Origin: Pedobacter deserti
Lineage (GTDB): Bacteria > Bacteroidota > Bacteroidia > Sphingobacteriales > Sphingobacteriaceae
Assembly (NCBI RefSeq): GCF_024436415.1
Contig: NZ_JAFMZQ010000001.1
Span: forward strand, 186,001 to 250,000
DNA: 64,000 nt
Direction: 5' to 3'
Shown: positions 61,828 to 64,000 of the stretch, one piece after another
How the letters are laid out: each line of letters begins with the position of its first letter
How positions within the stretch are numbered: position 1 is the first letter of the stretch
Position numbers and translations under genes: made by a program
The notes under the pieces: model-generated
Databases searched by the model: none
Told to the model about the DNA's origin: nothing
The model's input: only the letters and a program-made list of their open reading frames with translations

Positions 61828-63237
61828 CTACTCTCGCAACAGCTGCTCGATTATGCCGTTGTCGTTTAGCAAGTCTTTTGAAGACGTCGCCGAATATTCT
61901 CGTATCTTGCCTTTTTTGTCAACAATCATGTACCGTGGGATGGAATGCACTTGAAACTTTGGAGAAATCTCTTCATAGGTTCCCCGAACATTTACGCCAC
62001 TGATGCCATACTTATCAATAAGCTTACGCCATGTTGAAATATCTGCATCCAGACAGACATTTACAACGGCAAGGTCTGAATCGTTCGCGAACCGGGCATT
62101 GAACGCCGGACGGTGCAGCTCAAATTCTTTTAGGCATGGTGCACAGCTGGTAGCCCAAAAAGTGACATAAATCACTTTCCCCTCGAACGAATCGAAGCCG
62201 TACTCCTTTCCGTCGATACTTATCAGTTTCACTTTCGGGATTTTATTGTCAAGCGTCGAGATTACCTGATCTCTGAAACCACGCAATAAGCGTTTAAATT
62301 GCGGATCTTTTATATCGGCAAGCGACTTCTCCAAAACGTTTTGAGCTTCTGTGAAGTCGTAATTTTTAAAAGCATCTATGCTAATTGATGTTAGATACCA
62401 GTCCCGAATAAACTCGTCTGCTATTTTACTGGATTTCCGATAGTCTATCCAGGGAGCGGCTTTCTTTGCGTCGCCATACTTCCCATACAGAGCGTCGTCC
62501 GTTGAATCTCGGATAAAGAATCTGTGCCTCAAGTATGTGCGGTAAAAGTCAGAGTTTTCAACTAATTTCCTGGAGACTATTCCCATAGGATCCTCAGATT
62601 CTGACAGTAAATTCGATTTGGTGACTTTGGAGAAACGTAGCTTCTGATAATCCTTAACCTCAGTAGTCTTCATATAAAGCAGGTGACTAAAATACAGGTC
62701 AGCATAGTATTTGAACGCGTTGGGACCTAGCACTCCCTGCGATTCGTCAATTCTCTTTGCGTGTCTGTCTAGGTTTTTTTGAAAAGCTCCATATGCAGAA
62801 TCTTGAGAGATCTGCTTTTCGTTAACGGCTTTAGCTAACATAGCAACATCGTATATCATCTCACCGTTGTAGGTGAAATCAAACCTGTATCTTTTGGAAA
62901 TTTCGGGCGTAATTCCAGTGAGGGAAATCAGTTTTTGAGAGGATGCGTCGTAATTAAATATGATATGATCACCAGGTTCGATATATAACTGGTAAATTTT
63001 ATCTGCCAGAACCATCGTCAATGCTTCGTTACCCAAAAGCTTAGACTGGTAATAAAAGGCACCACCAGTATCTGTGGACACTATTTCAATAACATTGGTG
63101 TAGGCGCCTATTCTATTAATTGTGAACGTCTTGCCGCCCAGGTTTTGGATTTTACCTTCCAAAATAAAATCTGCTGCCAAAGCAATATTAGATGCAAAGC
63201 ATATTAAAAGAAGGACAAGGTTAAATTTCAGTTTCAT
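61828..63237 (-). CDS. TlpA-like thiol-disulfide reductase with N-terminal extension
   Basis: A 469-residue exported protein (signal peptide MKLKFNLVLLLICFASNIALA). A DUF4369-like beta domain (about 25-100) and a helical middle precede a C-terminal thioredoxin fold. The redox motif is CAPC at 365-368 (VTFWATSCAPCLKEFE), with the cis-proline region SIPRYMIVDKKG near the end. These proteins reduce disulfides in the Bacteroidota periplasm. No partner gene is adjacent. Confidence 0.9.
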   Translation of the reverse strand: MKLKFNLVLLLICFASNIALAADFILEGKIQNLGGKTFTINRIGAYTNVIEIVSTDTGGAFYYQSKLLGNEALTMVLADKIYQLYIEPGDHIIFNYDASSQKLISLTGITPEISKRYRFDFTYNGEMIYDVAMLAKAVNEKQISQDSAYGAFQKNLDRHAKRIDESQGVLGPNAFKYYADLYFSHLLYMKTTEVKDYQKLRFSKVTKSNLLSESEDPMGIVSRKLVENSDFYRTYLRHRFFIRDSTDDALYGKYGDAKKAAPWIDYRKSSKIADEFIRDWYLTSISIDAFKNYDFTEAQNVLEKSLADIKDPQFKRLLRGFRDQVISTLDNKIPKVKLISIDGKEYGFDSFEGKVIYVTFWATSCAPCLKEFELHRPAFNARFANDSDLAVVNVCLDADISTWRKLIDKYGISGVNVRGTYEEISPKFQVHSIPRYMIVDKKGKIREYSATSSKDLLNDNGIIEQLLRE

Positions 63238-63255
63238 AGAGCAGCATTAATTGCG

Positions 63256-63288
63256 TTTGAGGTCATTTTATCAAACTTAATAAATTTG
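63256..63288 (+). promoter_or_regulatory. Bacteroidota-type promoter for the DUF4180 gene
   Basis: TTTG at 63256-63259, a 21-nt spacer and TAAATTTG at 63281-63288 match the consensus. The gene starts 73 nt downstream. Confidence 0.5.
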
Positions 63289-63361
63289 CATCGGATTCAT
63301 CTATTTAAAATCTCGCGAGTGTTGCTGCCTGCCACTTCCAAAAATTCGATATATTAGCCAT

Positions 63362-63700
63362 ATGCAAATTATCGCTCACAACACAGACAACATCAACACT
63401 GCCGAACTTGTAAGCAGCGATATTCTGATTAATAACCCGGAAGACACGCTTCAACTCATCGTAGATTTGTATTATCAGGACTACGACCGTATTGTGGTTT
63501 CAGAAAAAAACATCGCTCCGGAATTTTTTGACTTGAAGACAGGTCTGGCTGGCGAGATATTACAGAAGTTTGTGAACTATAAAATGCGGCTGGTTATTGT
63601 TGGAGACTTCGAAAAATATACTTCACAGAGTATGAAAGACTTCATTTTCGAAAGTAATAAAGGAATTCAAATAAATTTTGTCAAATCATTTGATCTATGA
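63362..63700 (+). CDS. DUF4180 domain protein
   Basis: A 112-residue soluble protein. The whole chain fits DUF4180: VSSDILINNPEDTLQLIVDLYYQ, RIVVSEKNIAPEFFDLKTGLAGEILQKFVNY and LVIVGDFEKYTSQSMKDFIFESNKG. The family resembles STAS-like folds in pattern, but its function is unknown. Its stop overlaps the next start in ATGA, so the two genes are translationally coupled. Confidence 0.88.
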   Translation: MQIIAHNTDNINTAELVSSDILINNPEDTLQLIVDLYYQDYDRIVVSEKNIAPEFFDLKTGLAGEILQKFVNYKMRLVIVGDFEKYTSQSMKDFIFESNKGIQINFVKSFDL

Positions 63701-64000
63701 TCCCTCATTTACACATTGAGCCTGACAGCCCTTCGCCACTCACTGGACTGATCCGTGCCGTTCAGGAATATTACCCGGTGGGCTATCAGATAATGAATGA
63801 GCAATTTGAAGGTTTCCAGAAAGTGAAGAATATCGTCGGCGACAAAATAACTCTGCTGATGAATAACACGCTCCCTGAGCATGTTAACAGGCTTACAGAT
63901 CAACTAAACGACAGCTTCGACGGTCTGGAAGTCTATAATTTTTTTTCTCGTCAGTTTCCCAGTTATACGGGGTCTATTGTTTTGTCTGACACAAAATCGG
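63697..64000 (+). CDS. Unrecognised protein, N-terminal part (cut by window edge)
   Basis: The ATG at 63697 overlaps the DUF4180 stop (ATGA) and the frame stays open to the edge, giving about 101 residues. It begins MIPHLHIEPDSPSPLTGLIR and continues with mixed polar sequence; no signal peptide or membrane segment. I do not recognise the family. Coupling to the DUF4180 gene suggests a joint function. Confidence 0.65.
   Translation, partial: MIPHLHIEPDSPSPLTGLIRAVQEYYPVGYQIMNEQFEGFQKVKNIVGDKITLLMNNTLPEHVNRLTDQLNDSFDGLEVYNFFSRQFPSYTGSIVLSDTKS

Overview
The window comes from a member of the Bacteroidota, most likely of the Sphingobacteriaceae/Sphingobacteriales type. The evidence is: a type IX secretion/gliding set (gldB, a PorW/SprE-like TPR lipoprotein, gldK-gldL-gldM-gldN); an ATP synthase operon that stops at the gamma gene without atpD/atpC; an ileS-dksA-lspA operon; repeated Bacteroidota promoter elements (TTG, about 20 nt, TAnnTTTG); and almost no Shine-Dalgarno sequences. 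No rRNA, tRNA, CRISPR array, insertion sequence or prophage was seen.

Left part (1-23,400): a partial family 2 glycoside hydrolase; a candidate structured RNA with its own terminator; an Lrp-type regulator; ileS-dksA-lspA; a SIMPL-domain protein and a small coiled-coil membrane protein; serS; rsmI with a PH/SHOCT protein and lnt; nadE, an outer-membrane beta-barrel protein and gldB; then comB, gcvT, a GT4 glycosyltransferase, rnhB, an OppC/DppC-like permease, a GT2 glycosyltransferase with a flippase-like membrane protein, and ruvC. This is mostly housekeeping and envelope biology.

Middle part (23,400-42,900): the ATP synthase operon, read leftward (atpZ, an AtpI-like protein, atpB, E, F, H, A, G), with a strong terminator-like hairpin between atpE and atpF. 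The PorW-like gene, a class A penicillin-binding protein and uvrC read rightward. The leftward T9SS core gldKLMN lies behind hemD and a DUF4271 membrane protein.

Right part (42,900-64,000) is more accessory. It holds a patatin-like lipase; an AAA/DUF4143 ATPase whose gene carries two tandem inverted-repeat operators; and a divergent five-gene Anbu (ancestral proteasome) cluster with circularly permuted ATP-grasp, alpha-E and two transglutaminase-like proteins. Further right are an MFS transporter, a methyltransferase, pirin beside a frameshifted Crp/Fnr gene, a CPA1 antiporter, several Bacteroidota-specific secreted or membrane proteins, an XRE regulator, and a decayed stretch with gene remnants including the C-terminal end of an Mrr nuclease. 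The window ends with a NERD protein, a TlpA-like thioredoxin, a DUF4180 protein and a gene cut by the edge.

The Anbu cluster is the best candidate for a poorly characterised system. The atpE/atpF hairpin, the twin operators, the candidate RNA at 1.25-1.43 kb and the altered IleRS signature motif are the other main points. All assignments are by reading translated sequence and motifs; no database search was run.
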